A program made the translations under genes and the position numbers. Below are positions 16,977-26,932 of a stretch of DNA of 64,000 nucleotides, in pieces (positions within the stretch are counted from its first letter, which is position 1; the number at the start of each line of letters is the position of its first letter). The notes below the pieces were generated by a model. The model was not told the origin of the DNA, did not search any database, and saw only the letters and a program-made list of their open reading frames with translations. This DNA is from Planomonospora sp. ID67723. Its GTDB lineage: Bacteria > Actinomycetota > Actinomycetes > Streptosporangiales > Streptosporangiaceae. The DNA lies in NCBI RefSeq assembly GCF_015711605.1, contig NZ_JABTEZ010000002.1:1054001-1118000 (forward strand), given 5' to 3'.

Positions 16977-17381
16977 GTGACTGAGCGGACGGGTTCCAGG
17001 GTTTTCAGCGGGGGATTCTGGGAGGAGCGGTACGGCTACGCCCGGGCGGTGGTGGCCGGGCCCTGGGTGATCGTCTCGGGCTGCACCGCCGCCGTCGACG
17101 ATGAGATCCTCCACCAGGGGAACGCCTACGAGCAGGCGCGCGCCTCGTTCGGCGTCGCTCTGGACGCCATCGAGAAGGCGGGCCTGTCCCGCCACGACGT
17201 CGTCAGGGTCCGCTACTTCGTGGTCGACGATGCACACTACGACCAGGTCGGCCGGGCGCACGCGGAGCTGTTCGGCCAGATCCGGCCCGCCTGCACCGGC
17301 GTGCAGGTGGCGGGTCTGATCGACCCGCGCATGCTGGTCGAGGTCGAGGTCGAGGCCTACAGGGAGGCCGGGGCCCGCTAG
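16977..17381 (+). CDS. RidA family (YjgF/YER057c) protein
   Basis: The 134-aa protein shows the Rid core: [44 protein letters not shown] and the ligand-site Arg in [12 protein letters not shown] followed by LVEVEVEA. Family members hydrolyse reactive enamine/imine intermediates made by PLP enzymes or act as regulators. Its place between priA and hisF suggests a protective role in this pathway, plausible because hisC is PLP-dependent, but not demonstrated. GTG 16977 has GGAGGAG about 8 bases upstream. Confidence 0.85.
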   Translation: MTERTGSRVFSGGFWEERYGYARAVVAGPWVIVSGCTAAVDDEILHQGNAYEQARASFGVALDAIEKAGLSRHDVVRVRYFVVDDAHYDQVGRAHAELFGQIRPACTGVQVAGLIDPRMLVEVEVEAYREAGAR

Positions 17382-17416
17382 GTCCCAGGCGATATGCAGA
17401 AAACGAGGAACGGCAC

Positions 17417-18187
17417 GTGACTGTCGCGGTACGAGTGATCCCCTGCCTGGACGTGGACGCCGGGCGGGTGGTCAAGGGCGTCAACTTCGAGAATCTCCGA
17501 GATGCGGGGGACCCGGTCGAGCTGGCCCGGCGCTACGACGCCGAGGGGGCCGACGAGCTGACGTTCCTGGACATCACGGCCTCCAGTTCCGACCGCTCCA
17601 CCATGTACGACGTGGTGCGCCGCACCGCCGAGCAGGTGTTCATCCCGCTGACCGTCGGCGGCGGGGTGCGCTCGGTCGAGGACGTGAACAGGCTGCTGCG
17701 GGCGGGGGCGGACAAGGTGTCGCTGAACACCGCCGCCATCGCCCGCCCGGAGCTGCTGACCGAGGCCTCCCGGCGGTACGGCGCGCAGTGCATCGTGCTC
17801 TCGGTGGACGCCCGCCGGGTCGTCGACGGCCCGCCGACGCCGTCGGGTTTCGAGGTGACCACGCACGGCGGGCGCCGCGGCACCGGCATCGACGCCGTCG
17901 AGTGGGCGCGGCGCGGTGAGGAGCTGGGCGTGGGCGAGATCCTGCTCAACTCCATGGACGGCGACGGCACCCGCGACGGCTACGACCTGGAGATGATCCG
18001 CGCCGTCCGCGCGGCGGTCTCCGTCCCGGTGATCGCCAGCGGCGGGGCCGGGGCGCTGGAGCACTTCCCTCCGGCGGTCGAGGCCGGAGCCGACGCGGTC
18101 CTGGCCGCGTCGGTGTTCCACTTCGGCCAGCTCAAGATCGCCGATGTGAAGGACGCGTTGCGCACGGCGGGCTGCCCGGTCCGCTGA
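17417..18187 (+). CDS. hisF: Imidazole glycerol phosphate synthase, cyclase subunit
   Basis: The 256-aa barrel cyclises PRFAR with ammonia from HisH, forming IGP and AICAR. Catalytic Asp12 is in [17 protein letters not shown] and the second Asp in [15 protein letters not shown]; the phosphate-binding VGGGVRS and ASGGAG loops are intact. It is the last gene of the first his block; hisI is about 14 kb further on. Confidence 0.96.
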   Translation: MTVAVRVIPCLDVDAGRVVKGVNFENLRDAGDPVELARRYDAEGADELTFLDITASSSDRSTMYDVVRRTAEQVFIPLTVGGGVRSVEDVNRLLRAGADKVSLNTAAIARPELLTEASRRYGAQCIVLSVDARRVVDGPPTPSGFEVTTHGGRRGTGIDAVEWARRGEELGVGEILLNSMDGDGTRDGYDLEMIRAVRAAVSVPVIASGGAGALEHFPPAVEAGADAVLAASVFHFGQLKIADVKDALRTAGCPVR

Positions 18188-18198
18188 AGGGCCGCTTC

Positions 18199-18218
18199 GG
18201 CGGGGCCCATGTCCCGCC
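18199..18218 (+). terminator. Possible hisF terminator hairpin
   Basis: GGCGGG (18199-18204) and CCCGCC (18213-18218) form a 6-bp GC stem with an 8-base loop, 12 bases after the hisF stop. There is no T-run. The rest of the 18188-18510 gap shows no convincing gene. Confidence 0.3.
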
Positions 18219-18510
18219 GGGCTCGCCCCGGGTCCTGGGGGTCGCCTGACCGCGCCTCCCGGCAGGGAGCTGCGGGACGACGAGGGCGCACGTGAGCGCG
18301 GCCTACCCGGCGACGGTGGTGCTGTCAGCGGTCACGGCGTGGACGTCGGTGGCCACGGTGGGTGTGGGCGTCCCCTGCTCGTCTCACCGGTCATCGGCTC
18401 GGATCCGCCGGTGGTGACATCGGGATGAGAGGAGGGCCGTGCTCCCGCTCGGGGCGTGCGGGAGCGCCGGGGAGAAGCAGGTCAGGGGCGGGGCAAACCC
18501 CCGCCGACGG

Positions 18511-18672
18511 TCAGCTCAGGACTTGTGTGACGAAGACAGCCAGTTGGTCGGCTCCCTTGACGATCCCGTTGATCACTCCGTCGACCGCACTCGCCGCCTC
18601 GGCGGGCTTGGTGAACAGATAGAAGACCACGAACGCCACCGCTAGGTAGGTGACGACCTTCTTGACCTGCAT
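18511..18672 (-). CDS. 53-aa single-pass membrane peptide
   Basis: From ATG 18672, with AGGAGG seven bases upstream, the product is MQVKKVVTYLAVAFVVFYLF-type: a Lys-flanked membrane helix (about 4-21), then TKPAEAASAV and an amphipathic segment ending FVTQVLS. I recall similar tiny proteins in many actinomycetes, of unknown function. An upstream in-frame ATG at 18693 would add seven residues but puts the ribosome site inside the gene. The promoter region on this strand is AT-rich (TTTAAAAT and TATATA around 18700-18720). Confidence 0.65.
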   Translation of the reverse strand: MQVKKVVTYLAVAFVVFYLFTKPAEAASAVDGVINGIVKGADQLAVFVTQVLS

Positions 18673-18826
18673 GGGGGCCTCCTGCAGTTCCATTCCCAGC
18701 CGTATATACCCGGATTTTAAAGAGATCTGGCATTCTGGGCCCGAGTGGCTCCCGGATCGTGGTGATCATACCTGCTCAGCCCGGGGGAACCGCTGCCGGT
18801 TCCGGAGATTGACAGGACCACCTCTG

Positions 18827-19258
18827 TCATCGTGCGGCGGCGCGGCTCTTCTGTCCAATGCGGAGTGCAAGGTATATCGGAAAGGCGATCGGGGAGAGCA
18901 GGATCGCGAGGACGAGGACCGGCGCCATCAGCAGCGGGTGGAGGCCCCTCTCCCTGCTGTCGAGATAGATCCACCGGCCCACCAGCAGGTCCCAGGCGAT
19001 GATCTGGCCCCACAGCGCCGCGAGCGCCTCCGGGGTGCCCACCAGCTCGGTGAGCCCGGAGAGGGTGGGCCGGGTGACCACGCTCCAGAAGTCCCCCAGC
19101 AGCGGCAGGAGCAGGGTCAGGCAGACCGCCAGCGAGGGCAGGGCGATCAGCGGCGACTCGGCGATCCGGCGGGTGCGCGACCACGACGGGGCCAGGATCA
19201 TCAGGGCCCAGAACGGCGCCGCGGCCAGGAAGCTGAGCTGGAACAGGAACTCGGTCAT
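18827..19258 (-). CDS. ABA4-like (DUF4281) membrane protein
   Basis: ATG 19258 overlaps the stop of the preceding minus-strand gene (ATGA). The 143-aa product has four helices and the ABA4-like pattern: WDLLVGRWIYLDSRERGLHPLLMAPVLVL with the invariant D-L-x-x-G-R/W-I-Y segment and a LLSPIAFPIYLALR ending. Plant ABA4 relatives act in carotenoid (neoxanthin) metabolism; bacterial members have unknown functions. The longer frame extending to 20029 is a shadow of the upstream gene. Confidence 0.72.
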   Translation of the reverse strand: MTEFLFQLSFLAAAPFWALMILAPSWSRTRRIAESPLIALPSLAVCLTLLLPLLGDFWSVVTRPTLSGLTELVGTPEALAALWGQIIAWDLLVGRWIYLDSRERGLHPLLMAPVLVLAILLSPIAFPIYLALRIGQKSRAAAR

Positions 19259-20238
19259 CGGGTCTCCGCCGTTACGCGCACGGTGGCCTCCGCTCCGGCG
19301 GACGGGCCGCCGGGGCCGTCCGGGGGAGGGGCGGCCGGGTCCTGCGGGAAGGCGCCGGAGGAGGAGCGCAGGAACGCCGCCAGGACGGCGGCTCCCACGG
19401 TGGCCGACAGCAGGGCCGCCGCCGCCAGCGTGAGACCGTCGGGGCGCAGCAGCGGCTGACCGCGCAGCGCCTGCCAGGTCACCAGGGCGAGCAGCCCGGC
19501 GTGGCCGTACGCCGCGACGGACACCAGGCGCAGCCGCACGGCCCGGTCGCGCAGGCGGTTCAGCCCCAGGGTGAGCAGGGCGAGGGCCTGGATGGCGTGC
19601 ATGCCCACGAAGTGGGGGATCCGCAGGTCGCCCCCGGTGGTGCTCCAGCCGAGCAGGGGCAGGCCGGGGCCGCCGTCGGGCACCCCGACGCTGTGCGCGC
19701 CGATGACGGCCGCGGCGGGGTCGGCCAGCTGCGCCGGGGTGGGCAGGGTCATCAGGTAGCCCAGCGCGATGCCGGCCGTGGAGATGGCCAGCCCGAGGCG
19801 GATCGCCCGGGTGCTGACCGGGTCGGCCTGCCGCTCGCGCAGCACCAGGATCGACGCGGCGAAATTCGCGATCATCAGGGTGACGATGGTGAGGCCCATG
19901 ACGCCGTACAGCGTGGCGTCCAGCTCGGTGGAGGCGTTGAAGTGGCTGCGGACCCCCCGGGCGGCCTGGAACATGATGATCGCGATCTCGGCTGCGCTCG
20001 CCGCCGCCAGCGCCGTGCCCAGCCACCACCCCCAGCGCGGCGCCCGGTGCCGCAGGGTCAGCAGCCAGGCCCAGGTGAACGTGTAGATCCCGAGGGAGGC
20101 GGTGAACTTCAGTGGCTTGGCCCAGACGGGCATGCCGTCCAGCGTGCGGTCGTCGAACAGCAGGCCGCCGAGGGAGACGGCCGCGAGGACGGCCATGAGA
20201 CCGGAGCAGAGGACGAGGGGGCGGTGCCAGCGGGTCAC
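19255..20238 (-). CDS. Polytopic membrane protein, MerR-linked
   Basis: The 327-aa protein has about eight to nine membrane helices, with conserved-looking polar motifs inside them such as WAKPLKFTASLGIYTFTWAWLL, HFNASTELDATLYGVM and PHFVGMHAIQALALL. The His/Asn/Glu residues within helices suggest a ligand or metal site. The C-tail is Pro/Gly-rich and disordered. I do not recognise a functional family. It is the first gene of a two-gene unit with the ABA4-like protein and faces a MerR regulator gene across an AT-rich palindrome, so expression is probably MerR-controlled. Confidence 0.65.
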   Translation of the reverse strand: MTRWHRPLVLCSGLMAVLAAVSLGGLLFDDRTLDGMPVWAKPLKFTASLGIYTFTWAWLLTLRHRAPRWGWWLGTALAAASAAEIAIIMFQAARGVRSHFNASTELDATLYGVMGLTIVTLMIANFAASILVLRERQADPVSTRAIRLGLAISTAGIALGYLMTLPTPAQLADPAAAVIGAHSVGVPDGGPGLPLLGWSTTGGDLRIPHFVGMHAIQALALLTLGLNRLRDRAVRLRLVSVAAYGHAGLLALVTWQALRGQPLLRPDGLTLAAAALLSATVGAAVLAAFLRSSSGAFPQDPAAPPPDGPGGPSAGAEATVRVTAETR

Positions 20239-20249
20239 GCGGCCTCCAA

Positions 20250-20277
20250 ATAGATAATAGATATATCCATTATCTAT
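20250..20277. promoter_or_regulatory. 28-bp AT-rich palindrome, presumed MerR operator
   Basis: ATAGATAAT (20250-20258) and ATTATCTAT (20269-20277) are perfect inverted arms; the inner ten bases hold a GATATATC core, and 26 of 28 positions are symmetric. It is the only such AT-rich stretch nearby and lies between the divergent membrane gene (ATG 20238) and the MerR gene (GTG 20316). MerR proteins bind palindromes in long promoter spacers, so it likely serves both directions. Confidence 0.7.
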
Positions 20278-20315
20278 AGCGTAAGCTCCCCGGAGACGAC
20301 AAGAGAGGGTTTACC

Positions 20316-20990
20316 GTGCGGATGGCGGAGCTGAGCCGGGCGACGGGTGTCTCCGTACCGATGATCAAGTACTACCTGCGGGAGGGGTTGCTGGCGCCCG
20401 GCGAGCGGACCAGTCCCAACCAGGCGCGATACGACGACAGCCACGTGCGCCGGATCAGGCTGGTGCGCGCCATGGCCGACTACGGCGGCCTGTCGAACGC
20501 CGTCATCCGGGACCTGCTCCAGCGGCTCGACGAGCCCGGGCTGAGCCTGGACGCCCGTCTCGGCCTGGCGCAGCGGACCGTCATGCCCCGCCGGGAGCCG
20601 GGCGAGGGGGAGCGGTGGGAGGCGGCCGCGTGCCAGGCCCGTGAGCTGATCGCGCGGCAGGGGTGGCGGCAGCGTCCCGACAGCCCGGCGATGCTGGCCA
20701 TCACCGGCGTGCTGGCCGGCCTCGCCGAGCTCGGCTACCAGGGGATCCTCGACCGGCTCGACGCCTATGCCGAGGCGGCGGCGCTGACGGCGGAGGCCGA
20801 CCTCGACGCGCTGGCCGCCGAGCCGAACCTGGAGAGGATGGTCGAGCTGGTCGTGGCCGGCACGCTCCTGGGGGACGCCCTGGTCACGGCCCTGCGGCGG
20901 GTGGCCCAGAGCTGCGCCTCGGCTCGCCGGTTCGGCGAGGAGGGCGAGGAGGGCGAGGAGGGCGCTGCCCTCCGGGCCGCCGGGGAGTGA
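20316..20990 (+). CDS. MerR family transcriptional regulator
   Basis: The 224-aa protein starts with a winged helix typical of MerR (MRMAELSRATGVSVPMIKYYLREGLL, then NQARYDDSHVRRIRLVRAM). No Cys cluster for metal binding is visible, so the ligand is probably organic. Residues about 90-205 form an all-helical effector region resembling multidrug or TipA-like sensors only loosely. The C-terminus contains three 9-bp repeats giving GEEGEEGEE. The start is GTG 20316 with GAGAGGG upstream. It presumably controls itself and the divergent membrane pair through the palindrome at 20250-20277. Confidence 0.82.
   Translation: MRMAELSRATGVSVPMIKYYLREGLLAPGERTSPNQARYDDSHVRRIRLVRAMADYGGLSNAVIRDLLQRLDEPGLSLDARLGLAQRTVMPRREPGEGERWEAAACQARELIARQGWRQRPDSPAMLAITGVLAGLAELGYQGILDRLDAYAEAAALTAEADLDALAAEPNLERMVELVVAGTLLGDALVTALRRVAQSCASARRFGEEGEEGEEGAALRAAGE
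20934..20960 (+). repeat. Three 9-bp tandem repeats in the MerR gene
   Basis: GGCGAGGAG is repeated three times without a mismatch, encoding Gly-Glu-Glu units at the C-terminus. The run is in-frame, so copy-number slippage would alter only the acidic tail. Confidence 0.8.
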
Positions 20991-21006
20991 AGCTCAGGCG
21001 CCCGGT

Positions 21007-21639
21007 TCAGACACCCAGCGAGGCGTCCATCAGCCGCGCCACCGCGGCCTCGTCGCCGCTGAGGTCCACCCTGGCGTGGGCCTGGCGGCCGAAGCAGAAC
21101 AGCAGTAGCTCACTCGCCGGGCCGGTCACCTCGACCCGGGGTGCGTCCTTGGCGCCGCCGAGAGCGACGCCGCCGCCGATCCGGTGCAGTACGACGCCGA
21201 CCGGCGCCTTGCGCAGGAACAGCCCCCGGCCGGCCCGGACGCGCCGCCAGAAGGTCTCTTCCAGGGCGGAGGGGAGCTCGCGGGGCTCCCATACCCGCTG
21301 CGCCCGCCGTACGTCCTCGTGGTGGATGAACAGCTCCACGGTGTTGACGGTCTCGTCCAGGCCGGGGACCAGGCCGTAGAACCCGCCGGGACCGGAGCGG
21401 ACCAGCTCGACCAGGCCCTCGAAGCCGTGCTTGGCCTTCAGCGACTCCTGCACCTTGGCGGTGTACCCGGCCAGCGCGGCCAGCGCGATGCCTCCGGCGG
21501 CGTCGGGCCGGCGCTCGCGCAGGACGAGGTGGGCGGCGAGATCGAAGGTGGTCCAGCCCTCGCACAGCGTCGGGGAGTCCGGGCCGAGCCGGGCGAACAG
21601 GTCGCTGAGCGCGGCGCGTTCGGCGGGGGCGTATGTCAT
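21007..21639 (-). CDS. TIGR03085 family protein (DinB/mycothiol-dependent-like)
   Basis: The 210-aa protein begins like the actinobacterial TIGR03085 family: LCEGWTTFDLAAHLVLRERRPDAAGG. His in AAHL and the later IHHEDVRRAQ supply the metal-binding triad of the DinB/maleylpyruvate isomerase fold. Related proteins use mycothiol as cofactor, but the role of this subfamily is unknown. It is a single gene convergent with the MerR gene, 16 bases apart. Confidence 0.82.
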   Translation of the reverse strand: MTYAPAERAALSDLFARLGPDSPTLCEGWTTFDLAAHLVLRERRPDAAGGIALAALAGYTAKVQESLKAKHGFEGLVELVRSGPGGFYGLVPGLDETVNTVELFIHHEDVRRAQRVWEPRELPSALEETFWRRVRAGRGLFLRKAPVGVVLHRIGGGVALGGAKDAPRVEVTGPASELLLFCFGRQAHARVDLSGDEAAVARLMDASLGV

Positions 21640-21777
21640 CCCGTGATCCTAACAAGGCCGTTGCATGGGCAATCAGAGGGGACAGGGTTCGCCGATCACT
21701 TGAGATCGGGAATAACTGCTTGATCTAGCGTGATACTCACTTGTAGCAACATTCCCCTTCGAAAGGACACCTTCCGA

Positions 21778-23589
<1,812 letters not shown>

Positions 23590-23638
23590 GAACGCGACGC
23601 AGCAGGCCGGTGACGGTGACGGTGACGGGGGAGACCGA

Positions 23639-25411
23639 GTGAGTTCGCTTCAGGGTGTCGAGCGGTCGGCGCTGGACACCGTACGGCACGGCCTGTCCCT
23701 CACGCCGGAGTTCCGCAGAGGGCTGGCCGGGACGCTGGCGCTGGCCGTGTTCGCCACGCTGGGCAAGGTGATCGTCCCCATCGCCGTCCAGCAGACCATC
23801 GACCGGGGGCTCGGGGGGGCGGTGCCCGACGTGCCGTTCATCCGGACCACCGTCGTGGTGTGCGCGGTGGCCGTGGTGGTCACGGCGCTGTGCGGCTACC
23901 TGATGAACGTCCGCCTGTACAAGGCGACCGAGGCCTCGCTGGCCACGCTCCGGGTGCGCGGCTTCCGGCACGTGCACGACCTGTCGGTGCTCACCCAGAA
24001 CTCCGAGCGGCGCGGCGCCCTGGTCTCCCGGGTCACCGGCGACGTCGACCAGATCAGCGCGTTCATGCAGTGGGGCGGACTGATGATCATCGTCGCGGTG
24101 GGCCAGCTACTGGTCGCCAGCGCGGTGATGTTCGTCTACTCCTGGCAGCTCGCGCTGCTGATCTGGGCGTGCTTCCTGCCGCTGCTGGTCGCGCTGCCGC
24201 GCTTCCAGCGGTGGCTGTCGGCCGCCTACACCCGGGTCCGCGAGCGCACCGGTGACATGCTCGCCGCGGTCAGCGAGTCGGTCGTCGGCGCGGCGGTGAT
24301 CCGGGCCCACGGCTCCGAGGCCCGCACGGCCGAGCGGCTCGACACCGCGATCGAGGCGAACAAGGCCGCCCAGGCGCGCACCCAGCGGATCGTCGCCACG
24401 GTCTTCCCGCTGACCGAGATCGTCGCCGCGATCGCCCTGGCCGCCGTGGTGCTCGTCGGCGTCCGGCTCGGCGTCGGCGACGGCATCACCGAGGGCGGCC
24501 TGGTCCTGTTCCTGTTCCTGATCACGCTGTTCGTCTCCCCGATGCAGATCGCCACCGAGGTGCTCAACGAGGCGCAGAACGCGATCGCCGGCTGGCGGCG
24601 CGTCCTGGGCGTGCTCGACACCCCGCCCGACGTCGCCGACCCCGGCCCGGACGGCGTCGAGCTGCCGCGCGGTCCCATCTCGGTCTCCTTCGAGAACGTC
24701 GGCTTCGCCTATCCCGGCGGTCCGCCGGTGCTGCGCGAGGTCTCGGTGGACATCCCGCCCCGCTCGCGGATCGCGGTGGTCGGGGAGACCGGCTCGGGCA
24801 AGACGACCTTCGCCAAGCTGCTCACCCGGCTGATGGACCCGGTCTCGGGGCGGGTCACGGTGGACGGGGAGGACCTGCGCGAGGTCCGGTTCTCCTCGTT
24901 GCGCGAGCGGATCGTCATGGTGCCGCAGGACGGCTTCCTGTTCGACGGCACGCTGGCGGAGAACATCCGGTTCGGCCGGCCGGAGGCGACCGACGCGGAG
25001 ATCGCGCTGGCCATGACCGAGCTGGGCCTGGCCGACTGGGTGGAGGGCCTGCCCGCGGGCCTGGACACCCCGGTCGGCCAGCGCGGCGAGTCGCTGTCGG
25101 CGGGCGAGCGGCAGCTCGTCGCGCTGGCCCGCGCCTACCTGGCCGACCCCGACCTGCTCCTGCTGGACGAGGCGACCTCCGCAGTGGACCCGGCCACGGA
25201 GGTACGGCTGGCGCGGGCGCTGGAGGGCGTCACGCGGGGCCGTACCGCCGTCTCCATCGCGCACCGCCTGTCCACCGCCGAGGCCGCCGACGAGGTGCTC
25301 GTCTTCGAGCACGGCAGGATCGTCCAGCGCGGACCGCACGCCGAACTGGTCGGGCGACCGGGCGTCTACGCCGACCTGCACGCCTCCTGGGTGACCGCCT
25401 CCCACTCCTGA
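23639..25411 (+). CDS. ABC exporter half-transporter, catalytic subunit
   Basis: This 590-aa partner lies 49 bases after the first half. It has six membrane helices and an intact ATPase: Walker A GETGSGKTT, Walker B LLLLDEATS with Glu511 and H-loop His542. Its own signature is LSAGE (486-490), weaker than LSGGQ. Because each ATP site uses one subunit's Walker motifs with the other's signature, the degenerate features of both proteins fall in the same site, leaving one canonical site. The start is GTG 23639 after GGGGGAG. Exported substrates could be drugs, lipids or peptides. Confidence 0.9.
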   Translation: MSSLQGVERSALDTVRHGLSLTPEFRRGLAGTLALAVFATLGKVIVPIAVQQTIDRGLGGAVPDVPFIRTTVVVCAVAVVVTALCGYLMNVRLYKATEASLATLRVRGFRHVHDLSVLTQNSERRGALVSRVTGDVDQISAFMQWGGLMIIVAVGQLLVASAVMFVYSWQLALLIWACFLPLLVALPRFQRWLSAAYTRVRERTGDMLAAVSESVVGAAVIRAHGSEARTAERLDTAIEANKAAQARTQRIVATVFPLTEIVAAIALAAVVLVGVRLGVGDGITEGGLVLFLFLITLFVSPMQIATEVLNEAQNAIAGWRRVLGVLDTPPDVADPGPDGVELPRGPISVSFENVGFAYPGGPPVLREVSVDIPPRSRIAVVGETGSGKTTFAKLLTRLMDPVSGRVTVDGEDLREVRFSSLRERIVMVPQDGFLFDGTLAENIRFGRPEATDAEIALAMTELGLADWVEGLPAGLDTPVGQRGESLSAGERQLVALARAYLADPDLLLLDEATSAVDPATEVRLARALEGVTRGRTAVSIAHRLSTAEAADEVLVFEHGRIVQRGPHAELVGRPGVYADLHASWVTASHS

Positions 25412-25458
25412 GCGGGTTCTGAGGATTAACGGGCCCCCGGTGGTGGCAGGGGCGGGGT

Positions 25459-26391
25459 ATGGACGCGAACCTGCTGCCGCCGGGGGTGGCCTCGGCCATG
25501 GCCGACAGCGAGCTGATGGATGATCTGAAGAAGTTCCTGGTCGACGATGACGACGGCGACGACGACCCGATCCTGAGGTGGCTGGACGGCACTCCCGTGG
25601 ACACCTGGCGGGAGCGCTACCCCTACCCGGAGCGCATGTCCCGCGATGAGTACGACAAGGTCAAGCGGCTGCTCCAGATCGAGCTGCTCAAGCTGCAGTA
25701 CTGGATCAAGGACACCGGCGGGCGGCTGGTGATCCTGTTCGAGGGCCGTGACGCCGCGGGCAAGGGCGGCACGATCAAGCGCTTCATGGAGCACCTCAAC
25801 CCGCGCGGCGCGCGGGTGGTCGCCCTGGAGAAGCCCAGCGAGCGCGAGAGCACCCAGTGGTACTTCCAGCGCTACATCCTGCACCTGCCCTCGGCCGGGG
25901 AGATGGTCTTCTTCGACCGCTCCTGGTACAACCGCGCCGGGGTGGAGCGGGTCATGGGCTTCGCCACGGAGGAGGAGTACCTGGAGTTCATGAAGCAGGC
26001 CCCCGCGCTGGAGCGCATGCTGGTGCGCGACGGGGTCCACCTGGTGAAGTTCTGGTTCTCGGTGACGCGCAGGGAGCAGCGCACCCGGTTCATCATCCGC
26101 CAGGTCGACCCGGTCCGGCAGTGGAAGCTCTCCCCGATGGACCTGGAGTCACTGGACAAATGGGACGACTACACCCGCGCCAAGGAGGACATGTTCCTGC
26201 ACACCGACACCGACGAGGCGCCGTGGACGGTGATCAAGAGCAACGACAAGAAGCGGGCCAGGGTGGAGGCCATGCGGCACGTCCTGGACCTGTTCGAGTA
26301 CGCCGGCAAGGACCACGACATCGTCGGCCGTCCCGACCCCAAGATCGTCGTCAAGGCCGCCGACGTGCTGGACGACGACCGCACCCATTAG
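25459..26391 (+). CDS. ppk2: Polyphosphate kinase 2
   Basis: The 310-aa protein is a one-domain PPK2 that phosphorylates nucleoside diphosphates or monophosphates with polyphosphate, or the reverse. Walker A FEGRDAAGKGGTIKR, an ERESTQWYFQRY segment and Walker B VFFDRSWYNRAGVERVMGF are all intact, and length matches class I PPK2. The N-terminus is acidic (DDDDGDDD). ATG 25459 has only a G-rich stretch before it. A small HAD gene follows 10 bases on, and the stop codon of ppk2 lies within a possible -10 box for that gene. Confidence 0.93.
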   Translation: MDANLLPPGVASAMADSELMDDLKKFLVDDDDGDDDPILRWLDGTPVDTWRERYPYPERMSRDEYDKVKRLLQIELLKLQYWIKDTGGRLVILFEGRDAAGKGGTIKRFMEHLNPRGARVVALEKPSERESTQWYFQRYILHLPSAGEMVFFDRSWYNRAGVERVMGFATEEEYLEFMKQAPALERMLVRDGVHLVKFWFSVTRREQRTRFIIRQVDPVRQWKLSPMDLESLDKWDDYTRAKEDMFLHTDTDEAPWTVIKSNDKKRARVEAMRHVLDLFEYAGKDHDIVGRPDPKIVVKAADVLDDDRTH

Positions 26392-26401
26392 GGTCGGCCC
26401 C

Positions 26402-26932
26402 GTGCACGATGTCCGCCCTGTCCTCCTGCTGGATGTGGACGGGCCGCTGAACCCGTACGCCGCCAAGCCGAAACGGCGCCCGGCCGGGTACACCACGCAC
26501 CGCATGCGGCCCGAAGGCTGGGACGACCCCCGGCTGCGGCCGCTGCGGGTCTGGCTGAACCCCGGGCACGGTCCCGCCCTGCTCGCCCTGCCGTACGACC
26601 TCGTCTGGGCCACCACCTGGCGGCACGACGCCAACACCTGGATCGCGCCGCGGCTGGGGTTGCCCCGCCTGCCCGTCATCGACTGGGGCGAGCCGCACTC
26701 GGCGGCCCGGGACGACGGCGTGCACTGGAAGACCCGGCACCTGGTGGAGTGGGCGGCGGGCCGGGTCTTCGCCTGGGTCGACGACGAGATCGGCGAGGCC
26801 GACCGCGCCTTCATGGCCGCCCATCACCCGGGGCCCGCCCTGCTGCACCGGGTCGACCCGCGCGTCGGGCTGCTCCCCGACGACTTCGCCGTTCTCGCCG
26901 ACTGGCCCCGGGAGGCCGGGGGAGCGGGCTAG
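26402..26932 (+). CDS. Small HAD-like hydrolase
   Basis: The 176-aa protein shows HAD motif I LLLDVDGPLNPY, a motif II-like VWATTWR and an acidic WVDDEIGEAD near the end, so a phosphatase-like fold is likely. It matches the HAD domain seen in RNA-repair 'Swiss Army Knife' proteins, from memory. The conserved Lys of motif III may be K in HWKTRH. GTG 26402 follows TAGGGT by seven bases, where TAG is the ppk2 stop, so it may be leaderless. It converges on the polyamine importer with a four-base overlap. Substrate unknown. Confidence 0.7.
   Translation: MHDVRPVLLLDVDGPLNPYAAKPKRRPAGYTTHRMRPEGWDDPRLRPLRVWLNPGHGPALLALPYDLVWATTWRHDANTWIAPRLGLPRLPVIDWGEPHSAARDDGVHWKTRHLVEWAAGRVFAWVDDEIGEADRAFMAAHHPGPALLHRVDPRVGLLPDDFAVLADWPREAGGAG

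Noticed and set aside
18292-18417. 41-aa frame after hisF with a hydrophobic stretch
   Set aside because: No good ribosome site and the C-terminal half looks random; could be decayed remains of a gene but cannot be supported.
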